A DNA stretch of 64,000 nucleotides from Phlebotomus papatasi (lineage: Eukaryota; Arthropoda; Insecta; Diptera; Psychodidae): positions 75,402,712 to 75,466,711 of the forward strand of contig NC_077224.1 of assembly GCF_024763615.1 (NCBI RefSeq), read 5' to 3'. A program made the position numbers and the translations under genes. Below the pieces are notes generated by a model that did not search any database, was not told the DNA's origin, and worked only from the letters and a program-made list of their open reading frames with translations. This document shows, in pieces, positions 39,123 to 51,600 of the stretch (position 1 is the first letter of the stretch; every line of letters begins with the position of its first letter).

Positions 39123-40995
39123 AATAGAAAGAACTTCGAGCTTAGGATCAGTACAGGCAGTGAGAAATATGTAGTATATCGTTCATGTATTCAAAACCAA
39201 AAAAAGAAGAAGACAATTCTCTGCGTTTTGTAGGATCATATGGGAAACGTGGGAAACTGTCAATGGACATTGTTACTAACAAGAATCCATACGAATATTC
39301 TAAAACTATGAACGTTTCAGGAAGTTCATAAAGGCTATTTGTAAAGAAATTTGTTACGTTCTTATCGAATTTTGAAGTTTTCCATTTATCCCAGGTTCCG
39401 ATATATTGCAGTTCCTTATTACTCCTAGATACCATAACGTTTAAAAATATTGATGTATAGTACATCCAGAAGAAAGAACACAAACTCTAAAATTTATATA
39501 GTTATATTGCTAAGAAAAATGTTACTTAAAATCCCCTCCAAAATACACATAAAAAATCGTGCGACATTTCGTTATTTTTCTGCATACAATTTTCTACTGA
39601 CTGACTTTTCAATCCGCTACAATGTCAGTGATGAAGAAATGTTATGAATTAGCGTGTAATAAAAGAAAAGAATTCTTTGTCATCTTTCCATCTTGGGCAG
39701 ATTCTTGCGGCTGGAGACAAATTTTCACACTCTGAATACCATTTAGGTGGTAGAGAAATACTCAAATATTTGAGCAATATTTTATGTAGAGAGGATTTAT
39801 CACTGGTGGTTGTGATTGAAGGCAATGATTATTTATTACCACTATCAACTACTTTCTGATATTTTCTCATGTTCTCTGTGGCAATAATTTATCGCAAAAA
39901 AAAAGTCACGATAGAGGGAGACGACCAGAGAAAATCCAGACATTGGAAGGCTAGAACAAATAATGTTAATTATTATTTGAAGCGACACATTGCCCCATTC
40001 TATTGACAGTGTGATAAGATTTCTGGGTCTTTTGTCGCTCCAGTACCACGTGGAATTTCAATTGATGCTCAAAAATTCATCGTACAGTTTTCACTCTCTC
40101 TTCTGCAACTACGAACATAAATATTTCCGGTAAAAATTGCACAGTGAATTCCATACAATCTCAATTAGCAACGTCAACATTATATCCAGTTGCTCTGGAT
40201 GCAGGTACATTATTAATATAATTTAATTATTTATAGCGATTAAAATTATGTCCACGTCCAAATGCCATTTCACTCATGTCATTTTTATTAATTTCAGCTA
40301 TCACGAACATTGCGTGGAAGCGACATGTACAACAATTTTTTATATTTTTTTTTAAACTTACAATTGTCGGGGAAATTTCATTGAGAGCCACCAGTGTATA
40401 CAAAAACGACAATCATTGTGGGAGGCTTTCAACTGGTAAATCACACCTTCACGAAATCAAGGCATTTAAATTCATGAATTATAAAAGATAAGAAAGGTCA
40501 AAAACATTCACAGTTACTTTGATAAAAAAAATTTTTGAATGCAGTGGCTCAGATAAAAATTTTAGTACAGAAAAATTTCATGAAACCAAAATTTACATCC
40601 TTTTCTTTCTCAAAACCTTGAAATAAGTCATTCCTTCAAACTCAAAAATGGATTGAACTAAATTCAATTTGGTATGATGTTCATATGAAGAAGAAGAGTG
40701 CAAAAGAATGAGATAGATATATACAAAACGCTTGAGAAAGAAAGGGAGATTAATTTTGATTTCATGAAATTTTTCTGAACAAAAAGTTGTGCCTGAACCA
40801 TCTGTATTACTCTCCAAATTTAGAACAATTTAATTTTTTGATTAAAAACGTTACGAATCACTTCAAAGATTACATTGGCATCCCTATGACATCATAATGC
40901 ATTCTTATCTTCACATAAAAGACACTATTTCTGAAAAAATAATTATTTGCGTACAATTTGCAAAGAAAGAAGCCTAAATGAAAATAATAAGTATT
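39123..40995. other. AT-rich region, no gene seen
   Basis: Open frames up to 111 codons (39148-39483, minus) have no recognisable features and overlap in opposite frames. Nothing else identified. Confidence 0.4.
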
Positions 40996-41187
40996 AGGGT
41001 GGCGGCATTATTGTGGCCTCTTTTTTACAAAAAAAAATTTCACAAAATAATTTCGAAAAACCTCAAAATTAAAAATATTTGATATTTTATAATAACATCA
41101 CATTTTTTTTGGTTTCCGGAATTATTTTTTAACAAAAATTGCGATGAGGCCATAAGTATAGACAGGCCACAAGTAATACCGGAACCC
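40996..41187. mobile_element. Small TIR element (GGGTGGCGGCATTATTGTGGCC)
   Basis: GGGTGGCGGCATTATTGTGG at the left and an imperfect inverse at the right (CCACAAGTAATACCGGAACCC). TA lies on the left; the right flank is AA. Confidence 0.45.
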
Positions 41188-41257
41188 AATAGTGAGTAGA
41201 ACGATTTATGCTTTTTGGTTGAATAAATAATATATAATATATAATAATGGTAGTACA

Positions 41258-42415
41258 ACGTTCCATAGAGGAACTAGGCCTTCACACAAGGGGAGTTCAG
41301 GACATCCATTATTTTTTTTTCTTATACAGGTATGGGGTTGTCAGTCCCATGCCCCGTGGAATCAAGTGCAGTGAAACTCACTGGATGCAATTCGAAGACC
41401 TTTAGGGTGGAATAACCGGCTATCGCCATGTTTAGGAAAAAATTAAATTCATTTAATCATAACTTTTGAATCCTTGTTACAAGATAAGTCAAATTTGACA
41501 CAAAGTTACTTAGATGTATTGGTTCTAGATACGTGAAAACAATAATCCTAGAACATAACGCTGGACTACTTAAAAAACTGATTTTTATTAATAATGCAAA
41601 AATAACCATTTCGTCGCCACTTTTTACCACTTTTCGCCAGTTTTGTAAAATTTGTAACCACTTCTCGCCACCCACTTGAAAAGAACCACACTCGGTTATT
41701 TTAGGCAATGCTATGAAAAGAATACATTCACCATTTCTCTTTCCTTGTGATCACTTTATTATTACTCTCTTTAAATGATTTTTCTTCACTTTTATTTGAG
41801 AAATCAAATTATCGGGCTTTTGCAGAAAGTAAACAATGCAGATTTGACAACTGAGAATGTACGAAGTGAAGTTAGCGTCGCCTATTGAAAAGATATGGCG
41901 ACAGGTGGTAAAATCAATTCCAGAATATTACCACTTCTCGTCATGTCTCATTTTTATACAAAAATAATATAAAATGAAATATTAATTGACTAAATACAAA
42001 TTTTATGTATTCCACAAGTGCAATTAAATATTCAATAGACAAATTATTTACCCAAATAGGTATTTTTGGCCTGATGAAAATTTGACGACACTTAGTACAT
42101 TTGGTAAGAGATGTTGGATTCGATGCACTTGCTTAAAATATTGCTCTAAAAAGTGATCAAAATCGTGAATCCAAAACGAATAATTATTATTTTTCGATTC
42201 TATGCGTAGAAGCAGAAACAATACAAAAAAATTGCGACTCATTTATTTTATAAATTGCGAAAAATACCGATTTCAATGTAAGTGGCGAGAAGTGGGGCAC
42301 TGGCGAGAACTGGTGATTCCACCCTAATGCCAGAAAAATTCCTGGTGACCTAAAGGTGATTCGAACCCGGGACACTTGTATCATAGAGCGAATACTCTAC
42401 CACTTGACCCATTGA
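41258..42415 (-). mobile_element. tRNA-derived SINE split by a 920-bp insertion
   Basis: The tail and body lie at 41258-41404, and the B-box/A-box head at 42325-42415. Together they equal the intact copy at 6003-6242. The intact copy reads GACCTTTAACGCC where this one has the insertion at a TA. Confidence 0.8.
41405..42324. mobile_element. TA-flanked element with GGGTGGAAT termini inside the SINE
   Basis: The left end GGGTGGAATAACCGGCTATC and right end inverse GGGTGGAATCACCAGTTCTC match over about 24 bp with a few mismatches. TA is duplicated (41403-41404, 42325-42326). Words like TGGCGAGAAGTGG recur near both ends. It is 920 bp with no transposase. Tc1/mariner-type mobilisation is inferred from the TA site. 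Confidence 0.8.
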
Positions 42416-43111
42416 GTGCCCCATTGAGTGAATAAAGGTTTTACACATTTATTCCTTTACCATAATACTATAACACATTTCATTGTTTAATTCTTTCCCG
42501 ATTTCCTTTCTGGAAATTGTGAAATTTAGTGTTTTCTAATTCGTCTCAACTTATAGAATTCTATAAAGACGATATAAAATCAAGCATATTTAAAGTTTGC
42601 TTGTATAACTTATGAGGCGGTCACCGTGGTTCTAATTAGTGCTCTGCCTCTAAAATACAGCAAACGCCTTAATTCGAATCGAGACGTTTCTGTCGCAAAA
42701 ATTATAGTAAAAATTTCCACTATATATGCTTATGAAATTTTCCATTTTTTCCATAAAAAAAATAAAAATTTTACGATATGCCTTAATTAAGTACCAATGC
42801 TTTTCAACTTTGCTCAATGCTTGAATTTGTGGCTTTAATGCCAGAGTTTGCAACATACAAATATTTTAAATGAAAAAAGTTGTTTTTCGGTTTAAGCTTA
42901 CGAAGAATGAATTGTTCTTATAAGTTTGATTTTTCGACATTAGTTAAGAATGTTTTAGTTTTATTGGTTGACAACTTTTGAAATTAATTCATAAATGGCT
43001 TCAAAACATGTTTAAATTTCGGATAGTACTCAATAATTGGTTTACAACTGATTAAAACTGGTTTCAGCAAGGGTTTAAGACTCGAGAACCTTTCCAATGA
43101 ACATTACACGG
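42416..43111. repeat. Decayed repeat R 5' part and unassigned DNA
   Basis: From about 42786 weak similarity to the start of repeat R is seen (CTTTTCAACTTTGCTCAATG, then ACAACTGATTAAAACTGGTT), with the typical CTTTCCAATGA block before 43112. The first part is unassigned. Confidence 0.3.
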
Positions 43112-43275
43112 GCTTCAAATTTAAGGTTTCGCCATAGATTATTAAGAAAATTTGCACTTAGAATTGGGTAGTAAGGGTAAATGATCCATTAGATTTCGAA
43201 AAATCATTAAAATTGGTTTTTATTGAGGATTTTGAGACATTCGGAAACTGTGCCAAACCTTCAGTTTAAAACCTG
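43112..43275. mobile_element. Repeat X copy
   Basis: ACGGGCTTCAAATTTAAGG at the left and CGGAAACTGTGCCAAACCTT, then CAGTTTAAAACC, at the right, inserted in repeat R sequence. Confidence 0.5.
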
Positions 43276-43444
43276 TACTGCCTAATACAATTTTTTTAAA
43301 AAATTTACTCTCCAGGATTTTTCATCCGTAAATCTTGAAAACCTGGCATAAGTAACTCCAGTTTATTAACATAAAGTCATCCCAACAGTTTTGTTCGAAA
43401 TTTGCAACGAAAACGATGTATCACTTTATATCAAAAAAATATGG

Positions 43445-43835
43445 TTTTGACTATTTAAGGACGAGAAAGTCAAAAATAGGGGTTAGAAAATGAATTCTTA
43501 TGTTTGTTAAAGGAATAATAACTTAAACAAGGAACAAGGCCTTCTCGCAAGGAGATTTCTAGACATGCATTATTATTTTTTCTTGTACGGGATGAGGTGG
43601 TCAGTCCTATGCCCGTGAAATCAAGTGCAGTGAAGCTCACTGGATGCAACTCGAAGACCTTTAACGCCAGAAAAATTTCTAGTGACCTAAAGGGGATTCG
43701 AACCTGGGACACTTGCATCATAGAGCGAGTGCTTTACCACTTGACCTATTAAGTGCCTTATGTCACTTGAGATAGCCATTTTGCATTGGTCTAATTTCAT
43801 TTTTTGATGACCAATGAGCCAATCGTCCTTAAACG
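43445..43835. mobile_element. TTAA-family relic carrying a SINE
   Basis: TTTAAGGACGAGAAAGTC at the left and GAGCCAATCGTCCTTAAACG at the right are the ends of the CCCTTTAAGGACGA family, now decayed. The SINE at 43525-43757 sits between them. Confidence 0.5.
43525..43757 (-). mobile_element. tRNA-derived SINE
   Basis: Minus-strand head GGCACTTAATAGGTCAAGTG, B box GGTTCGAATCCCC, the shared body CAGTGAGCTTCACTGCACTT, and a tail ending CCTTGCGAGAAGGCCTTG-like. Confidence 0.75.
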
Positions 43836-44029
43836 GTTTAAGGTACTGCTGAAAGAAAAACTATAGTCGTGTTTGTAGTTGGCTGTGAAAAAAAATCATT
43901 TTTTTCGTATACGAAGCTGAGCCTAGTAGTAAATTACATTAAATCCACAATTATTTTGTCTTACAGTTCAATTTCCATAAGAAATAAACGAAAAAAATAC
44001 GTTTTCAATGTAGCCCCACCTTCCCGTTG

Positions 44030-44230
44030 ACAAATTCCAAGCGTCCCTTGAAGGTCCGAAGTCTCTCTGTCTAACCGTTTGGTCTCTAGACGGGCAAACG
44101 GATAAATAAAGAGCGTGATTATTTGGTAATCGTAAAATTCGTTAAAATAGGTTAAAAACGGTTTCCAAGGGGAAATTTCAAGGTATCAAGGAATTATAAT
44201 TGCCGTCCCTGTGAAGTTCGAGCAATGGAA
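44030..44230. repeat. Repeat R, 3' part
   Basis: CTAACCGTTTGGTCTCTAGA, GAGCGTGATTATTTGG and a terminal TGCCGTC ... GAGCAATGG block align to the 3' half of repeat R, with a degraded hairpin. Confidence 0.5.
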
Positions 44231-45652
44231 TCAACAACTGAATCAACAATCGGATTTAAACCCAATCAAACTGCTTGAAAGCGGTTTGGAATTGTTTGGG
44301 GAATCAAAGACCTTTCAAATCAATCGAAGCATGTTCCAATTATGGTTAAAAGATATTCTCTCTAGGGCTATTTAACCTTTAACCTTGAGAAACGGTTAAA
44401 AAGAATAATTTAAGTCCTACGATGTTACTCGATAAAATGCCCAAATGGAAAATTTGCAAAACATATTCAGACATGAAAAATAATTCCACGACGTACTTTC
44501 GAGAAATGTCAAATGAAAACTTTACACAAAAGTTTCATGCACTGTGCCTTTTATCAATAGTATTTTCAGCAATTAAAAGTTTATAAGTTAGATTCTGCGA
44601 ATTTTCAGAGCAAAAGTTTTAGACAATTCCTTTGTCTATCTTTTTTTTTGGTGAACTGATAAGAGGTGGCACGTTTTTGGCCTTTTCTGTGGTCTTCCTC
44701 AACAATTGCACGTCTCCAGGTGCAAAAGCCCCTAACTGATAAGGCCGGAAAGTGGCATATAGAGAAAAAGAGACGGAACTCAAGCAACTGCGCGCACAAA
44801 ATCGATCGACAATTGGATAATTGAACTTAGGGGCCACTCTGAATAATTGTCTACTCTGCACAATGAATGGAGTGGGGCATTGAACATAAATATGCGTACT
44901 GTATATATGAGTTTATATAAAAATATTTTGTGGGTCACAATGTAGATCGTCTTGTCAGTCATTCAGTGGGTTTAGCTGTCTGTGTCTCAAATGGAACAAT
45001 ATTGTAATGCCTCACGTACTATTTCAACATATTCAGCAGTGAAATAAGGTGGATATGCGCCCTGAGACAGAAGCAAATGCCGAAAGAGCAAAGTAACTTC
45101 TACTAAATTGATACTTCCTCGACCACTTAACCAAGACTTGTTTTAATTGATACATTTTGTTGTTTGATTGCTTAAAATTGGTGCGGTCAAGAGGAAAATA
45201 AACAACAGACTGAATTACATTTCAAATGGATTTTCCCACGACTTTCCTTCGAAGATATCAAACACTTTCAGTGGCATTTTATTTCTTTTTCTTTAAATTT
45301 AATATTTATGATATCGATAAAAGTTTGACGCTTATTATTTCAATCCTATGCTATTTGTATTTCGAACGATTTTATTGTTCAAATCCTGAGAAAGAAAGCA
45401 ATGTTAAACTTCACCATTTATATTTTCTAAGAGAGTCAAATTGTATCACAGTCTCTTTAAAAAAGACGAATATTGAGAAAATCACTCAATAATATCCTTC
45501 TATTTATTTGTCTACGCATAACAAAATTTATAGTGGACAAACGGTAAGTAATACCTGCGAGAAACCTTTTGTTATCAATAAGATAAGTGTATGAAATTTT
45601 AGATATATTGCATATAGAGAAGTTCGGGGCAGAATTAGTCAGGGGTAGAGTT
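44231..45652. other. AT-rich region, no gene seen
   Basis: No recognised element or exon. A TATATAAAAA (44914) upstream of a TCAGT-containing stretch (44955-44966) mimics a core promoter, but no gene follows it. Confidence 0.4.
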
Positions 45653-46533
45653 ACACAGTAAAAAAATTACACTATTATAGTGTGTAATCTTTCACACCAC
45701 TATTATAGTGTTAAATTTGGAAAAAGTGTTTAATTTAAAATTGTTTAATTTAAAGTTGTTGAATTTCAAAATGCTGAATTTGGAATTGTTGAATTTGAAA
45801 ATTGTTGAATTTCTATGTGTAAACTTAAAAATTGTTGAATTCTGTTATTGTTGAATTTTCATTTCATTTCAAAGATTTTGATTTTTTGCCTTTTTAGACA
45901 TTTCTAATGCTTTTTTCCTGTACTCGGGATCCCCCCTAATGCGAAATTATTACATATGATGCTCTGATCTTCACGATACACTTATTATGCTTATAAATAT
46001 TTGATGTTCTATATGACTTTTGCCCAATGAAAAGCATCTCGACTGAAGTATAAGTCCTAAATGGAAATTCAACAATTTTTACACAACTTTTGTTTAAAAA
46101 CTCAAAATCTTTTGTCTCAAAATTCGACAACTTTTGTTAAAAAATTCAACAACTTTGATTGAAATACATAAGGCTTCACACTATAATAGTGTGAAAAATT
46201 ATGATAAAACTATAATAGTGCTAATTTTTAGATTTTTTCAACATTTTTATACTACGAAACATTTTTAAAAAAATATGACTATAATATGTTACCCAAATCG
46301 CTATTAATTAATTTATCCAATTTCACACTATTATAATGTTAAAATTTTACACATTTATAAATTAAACAACATTGTTGAAAATTTTTGAACCGTAATAGTG
46401 GGAATTTTCAATCACGTGACAATAAATTACCAAAATATTGTGTATTTTTTTAACATTTTTAAATTAATCAAGTAAAATGGTAGATTTTGCACTATTATAG
46501 TAGTAAAATTTTACACATTTTTTTACTGTGTAG
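45653..46533. mobile_element. TIR element built around CACTATTATAGTG palindromes
   Basis: The left end ACACAGTAAAAAAATTACAC pairs with ACATTTTTTTACTGTGT at the right. Several copies of the 13-bp palindrome CACTATTATAGTG or close variants lie in both halves. Between them are many GTTGAATTT / AAATTCAAC-like units. Non-coding. Confidence 0.65.
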
Positions 46534-47661
46534 ATAGTGGAGTGTTATAGTTTTTCTTAGAAAGGATATTGAGCAAACTCCAGTGGATTCCCATTAATGC
46601 TTATATACGGTAACATTGAAAATTAGAGAAATTGGAAAATAGAAATATTCAGAATCACAAAACAGAAGTATCGATTTCGATTTTGATTATTCCCTTGGGT
46701 ATAAATGTAAATTTTTTAATAAAAACTGAAAGTTCCGTAGACACCGCTGATTTTGCACCCCTGTTTTTTAGTAAGCTTTTCTTTAATTCTAGAACGTAAA
46801 AATGCTCTTTAGAACAACTTTAAGTTCCCTTTTATAGTCTTTGTACCATTCTTAAGCAGTAGAATTTAAGAAAAGTTTACGATGAGCAGGGTTGCAAAAT
46901 TACTCGCATCTACGATTTTTGTTACTTCTTTTAAGTGTGTTGTTAGGAACCTTTAAGAGGTGTTTATTACATTTTTTCTCTTTCGAATATTGTTATAAAA
47001 TCAATAAATATTATATGAAGATATTGCACTTTGTGCTATATCAGGCACACAAATTTCTAGAAGACTTTTGTCTTCTTATTTATAATTAATCTTATTTATA
47101 ATTCCGTTTGCTTATGAATAGAATTCTGGAGATAGAATAGCTGTTAGCATTAAGAGAAAAATTATATTAACCACAAACTTTTACCGTCACCATTTAAAAC
47201 TAAACTCGCAACAATAAAAATTGTCTGTTACGTTTGTTGAAGCATTCTGATTAAAAAAAAAACAAGACAAATTCTATAAGTCGAAATTGGTCGAAATTGT
47301 GAGAAACGGTGGAAACAATATTATTAGGTAAAAGTAACGTTTTCTTTAAATAATATTTTTAAATTAGTAAGAAACTGTGTTCGACTTTCGGTTCTCGGGT
47401 GACACGTCATAAATTGTCCTTAGCATCAATAGCTCAAAATTCCTCTCAACTTCCTACTTATTTTTAATATTATTGAAAATTATTTAACTATATTTATTTA
47501 TGTTTTGAAATGAGTTTCTGTAAATGTTTTCATTAAATAGATAAGTCTGAATCATTTTAATCATATGAAGAATAAAGAATATCATAAAATTCAGAGTGAA
47601 AAAATCTAAACGTTCGGTTATTATTTAATGTCTAGAGTGTAATTAACTAAAGAGGACTATA
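46534..47661. other. AT-rich region, nothing recognised
   Basis: Unique-looking DNA without coding signals. Confidence 0.4.
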
Positions 47662-47842
47662 GGGGAAAGTGGGGCACCTTTGAAAGTGGGGTACCTCTCA
47701 AATTGGGATTTTCATCTTCTTTTATATAAAATTGAGCCTTATCGTGATATAATTTAGGTGCACAAACAGATTGAGAAGCTAAATTACATTATGATATGTC
47801 TCAGTTCCACAAGAGAAAATCCCAATTTCACAGGTGTTTCCC
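47662..47842. mobile_element. GGGGAAAGTGGGGCACC MITE
   Basis: GGGGAAAGTGGGGCACCTTT at the left, an imperfect inverse at the right (CACAGGTGTTTCCC), and TA flanks. CTCAAATTGGGATTTTC pairs with GAAAATCCCAATTTCA... (about 47815-47830). It is 181 bp. Confidence 0.65.
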
Positions 47843-48992
47843 TAACAATATTCACAATAAAAAAATCACAAAAAGAATAATATAACTATACGGTCGGTAA
47901 AGAAAAACAATTTTAATTACTTAAACAAACAACGATTAAAAAAATTGAAATATGGTACCACAAACAGACAAATTTTGTTCACTATTTTTACAACGATTTT
48001 TTTTTGAGATGTAATCATTCAAGAGAACACCAACCAGACATTCTGGGAAATGTTTTACAAAAACTAGGTACAAAACTCAAGCATATCGTCACTTCCCAAT
48101 ATTTTCCTGGGGGAGATCATGTTACTCCAGCAGGGGATTTCCCCAAGAATTGCCCCCGACAAGCACACCCTGACTCCAACTCTTTAACCACAACACGAAT
48201 AGAATTTTCAATCAATGGATCGATCAAATGTTCAAAAAGTGAAATGTACAGTGAAGAAAATAAAGTAGTAAAGAGGCAAAACTTTGCAGTGTGCGAACAT
48301 TGAGATACAATGAGATGTGATGTACTTTTAATTTTTAACTAGCCTAAACTTGATTTAAAGATAGAAGCACAAAGTGTTATTTAAAAAAAAATGATCTTGT
48401 TTTTATGGATTATACACCCAAAAAAGCAAAGTAGTGATGAATTAGAAAAATATTTTTTATAAATTTATTAAAATAAAAGAAATCAATTTATTTAAATATT
48501 TGTGCTTTTACAATCAAGTTGGGAGTAAGTAACAACCAAGAATCAACCATAATATTAGACAAACATGATGGCCTATGGACATCTACGTGATATTAATATT
48601 TTATTTTTTATTTGAGTTTAGAGCAGTAAATGAATAAAAGGGGCAAAAAGTGAATTGTGTTTTTCTTCTATGGATTTTACCTCGGAGTAACATATTATGC
48701 TCCCCGCTATATGATACATACCTTTCAAAACATGAGAAGGAAGTGCTTCACTGAGAGAAAATTATGGTATCCTTTTGAATAATTTATATCGCCGGCAATT
48801 AAATAATTGCTCTTAACGAAATTACTTTTAATCTTCGACACAATTTAATTTAGAATCCATTAGGGATTTAATACACTTTAAGTATTCAAAGCACCCAAGG
48901 GGATTTTAAATTAAACGGTCTTATGGTTTTTAAAATATTTGAAAAATATTGAAAAGGAAAATGCTTGAATTAAAAAAGAGGTCACGAAATGT
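47843..48992. other. AT-rich region, no gene seen
   Basis: A 99-codon frame at 48004-48303 lacks recognisable domains and a splice context. Not called. Confidence 0.35.
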
Positions 48993-49068
48993 GGGCAGTG
49001 GGCACCCAATGGGTCAAGTGGTAGAATATTCGCTATTGATGTGAATGTCCCGAGTTCGAATTCCCTTA
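48993..49068 (+). mobile_element. SINE head fragment
   Basis: GGGCACCCAATGGGTCAAGTGG with A box GGGTCAAGTGG and B box GAGTTCGAATTCCC is the head of the tRNA-derived SINE, in the plus orientation. The body is missing. Confidence 0.6.
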
Positions 49069-49493
49069 TAAATTTGACCAATTTTGAAAATACTGATTTT
49101 AATAAAAATGACTTGTGTCTAGTAAGAAAATTCTGTAACACTCTGGCAAGGCCATTTGACAAATTTCATTCGAATCACATGACCAAGAGCCCTTTTTCGA
49201 TAAAATGATTCTGTAATTGTAACATTGTCATGTGACAATGTCATAAAAATTACAAAATTCCCCTCCATTAGGGGAATTCTGTAACAGTATGACAATGTCA
49301 TATGACGAATTTAAAAGTTTTTATGTGATAAATTCGCAAAAATAATCAAAACCAAAAAAAAAAAATCTTAAGTTTTTACCTAAAATTGATTTCAAAAAAT
49401 CATAAAATTTTTAGTTTATGTTGTGATTAACAATTTTGTAGTTTTTCGAAATCTGTTTTAGGTAAAAACTTATGATTTTTGCAAGCTGTCCAT

Positions 49494-49792
49494 TAGGGCG
49501 TTTCAACTAGGAAAAAAATTTTTGGCACTATTCTCAGGGTGCTGTATTTGATTAGACAAGAAAGTTTTTCTTCTACGACCATATGATCAGACGCTTTTTA
49601 GAAGTGGCTGAACGACCCTCTCTGTAGAACAAATTTCTGATTTTACCGGATTTTACACTACAGAGAGGGTCGTTTAGCCACCTCTAAACAGCGTCTGATC
49701 ATATGGTCGTAGAAGAAAAACTTTCTTGTCTCATCAAATACAGCACCGTGAGAAAAGTGCCAAAAAATTTTTTTCATAGTTGAAACGCCCTA
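49494..49792. mobile_element. 299-bp palindromic hAT-type MITE
   Basis: TAGGGCGTTTCAACTA at the left and TAGTTGAAACGCCCTA at the right. Nearly the whole element is inverted (GACCATATGATCAGACGC pairs with GCGTCTGATCATATGGTC), with a loop of about 40 bp. A perfect 8-bp direct repeat CTGTCCAT flanks it (49486-49493, 49793-49800). YARNG ends and the 8-bp duplication indicate mobilisation by a hAT transposase. Confidence 0.85.
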
Positions 49793-49800
49793 CTGTCCAT

Positions 49801-50089
49801 AAGTGTATAACGTCCATAAGTGATGACTCCACCCTAGTTTGTTTTCCTACAACTACGGAAAGTCAAGCAAAAGCGTTAAATTAAGTACATATTAAGTGCT
49901 TAATAAGTACTCAATGTATTAGTCAGTCTGTATATATCAGAAATCGACTAGTCACAATTTAAAACCGTTTTTTTATTTTTTATTTTTTCAAAAAAGTTAT
50001 GGAATCAGAAGTGTCGTAGCAAAAAGTTATTAGCTTAAATAGAAAATGAAACCAAACTAAACGGTATTCCAAACAGAAAATTTTGGCAC
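49801..50089. other. AT-rich DNA
   Basis: GACTCCACCC at about 49825 resembles an end of the GGGTGGA TIR type, without a partner found. Nothing else. Confidence 0.3.
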
Positions 50090-51044
50090 TGCGGGTTATC
50101 GCCCGGCTGAGCCAAGATGAATAAAAACAAATAACAAAGTAATAAAGTGGGCCAGATGGCCACATCGGGCTAGTGATGACGTAGACACTTTTTGGAGGTT
50201 ATGTTAAAAATCATCTGTTCGTGACTCGCGCCAAAACTCTCATGCGAATACATTTCTATAAAATGTTGGGAATATATCAAAATTATTAGTTTAATTGTTA
50301 ACAGTTATGACTATTCTAATCAATTAAACTAATATTTGATGTTATTTCTGTTTTTCTCATACTTTTTTGCTACAAAATTCCACTGGATAAAAATTATTTC
50401 CACAAAACCCGGCAGACCATACACGATATAAGCAAATCACAAATTTGTCAGAACATTCAGTAATAATATATGTTCTTTGGAAAACTCAGAATAAATAAAA
50501 TAGCACAGAATTCAAAGCATATAAATCACGTAGAATACCAAATTTATATAAAATGCCGAAATCAGACATTCTAAACAAAAAGCAAACATTAATTTCGTAA
50601 GACTTCTGCAACAGTTCTAAGAACTCATAAATCCATTTCCCCATTAAGATTTCCTCATTTTTTATTTTGTATTAAACTAAGAAAAAACAAGAAAAATCTT
50701 AAAATGAGTTTTCATTTATTTTATTAAGAAAAGCTATTTTATTAAGTTTTTTTTCCAACACTTTAGCGAGAATTCGATCACACATATCAATATACTTTCC
50801 TCTAAAATTGATATCTTTACGTATGTATCAGGTATGTATGAGTTTTTTTAAACAATTTTATTTAACTGTCAAGAGCAATTCAGAAAAGAAATTTAAGGTG
50901 ACATTTGAATTCTCAACTTATGGTTCTTTCAGTACTACTTTACGACAAAGGTTTAACAAAAAAATTGTTGAAAACCCATTTTATCGATATAGAAACTATA
51001 AAATGCGACGTAAAAAGAGAATTGTGGCGCTCCACAACTCCATA

Positions 51045-51257
51045 GGGGGAAACTGGGGCACCACTAAACACGGGGTAGCACCAAACACTAATTTTCATAT
51101 CTAAACTACTTGGACTATCTCGACCAATTCTTCAGTGGACAAGCATCCCTATAATGCCTATAAATTCCCATAGGCCTTGTGCTCAGAAGTAGAATATCTG
51201 ATTAAAAAATCGCAGTGTTTGGTGGTACCCCGTGTTTGGTGGTGCCCCAGTTTCCCC
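51045..51257. mobile_element. GGGGGAAACTGGGGCACC MITE
   Basis: GGGGGAAACTGGGGCACCAC at the left, the inverse at the right (GTGGTGCCCCAGTTTCCCC) and TA flanks. The interior is nearly the same as 13628-13822, with an extra GTACCCCGTGTTTGGTG repeat near the right end. Confidence 0.8.
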
Positions 51258-51600
51258 TATATTGGATTGGCCAGTACCGCTAGCCTTCACTAGAACGCTG
51301 TGATTTTTTTTCGATGTGGTCTATAATTTTTCAAAAATCTTAACAAAATTGAAAATTGACTAAGATGTTGTTGATGAGAAATTATTGATGTTTAATGGCA
51401 TAATATGGACGATATTTTATCCTAGGCAGTTTTAATATCATACCATTTAATTATATGTGGTCATATTAGTAAAAAAGTGTTTTTTTTAGATCAAAATTTA
51501 TCATACTATACTTATTTGAAGTTTATTAGCAGAAGAACAATAAACTTATTTTTATTTATAAAGAAAATTAATTAATCTTTGCAAAATTATTCGACTCTTA

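Noticed and set aside
44914..44966. Core promoter (TATATAAAAA followed by TCAGTC and TTCAGTGGG)
   Set aside because: The spacing is about 40 bp and no exon or gene follows on the plus strand, so a chance match in AT-rich DNA is likely.
48004..48303. 99-codon plus-strand frame
   Set aside because: No domain, no splice context and no compositional sign of coding.
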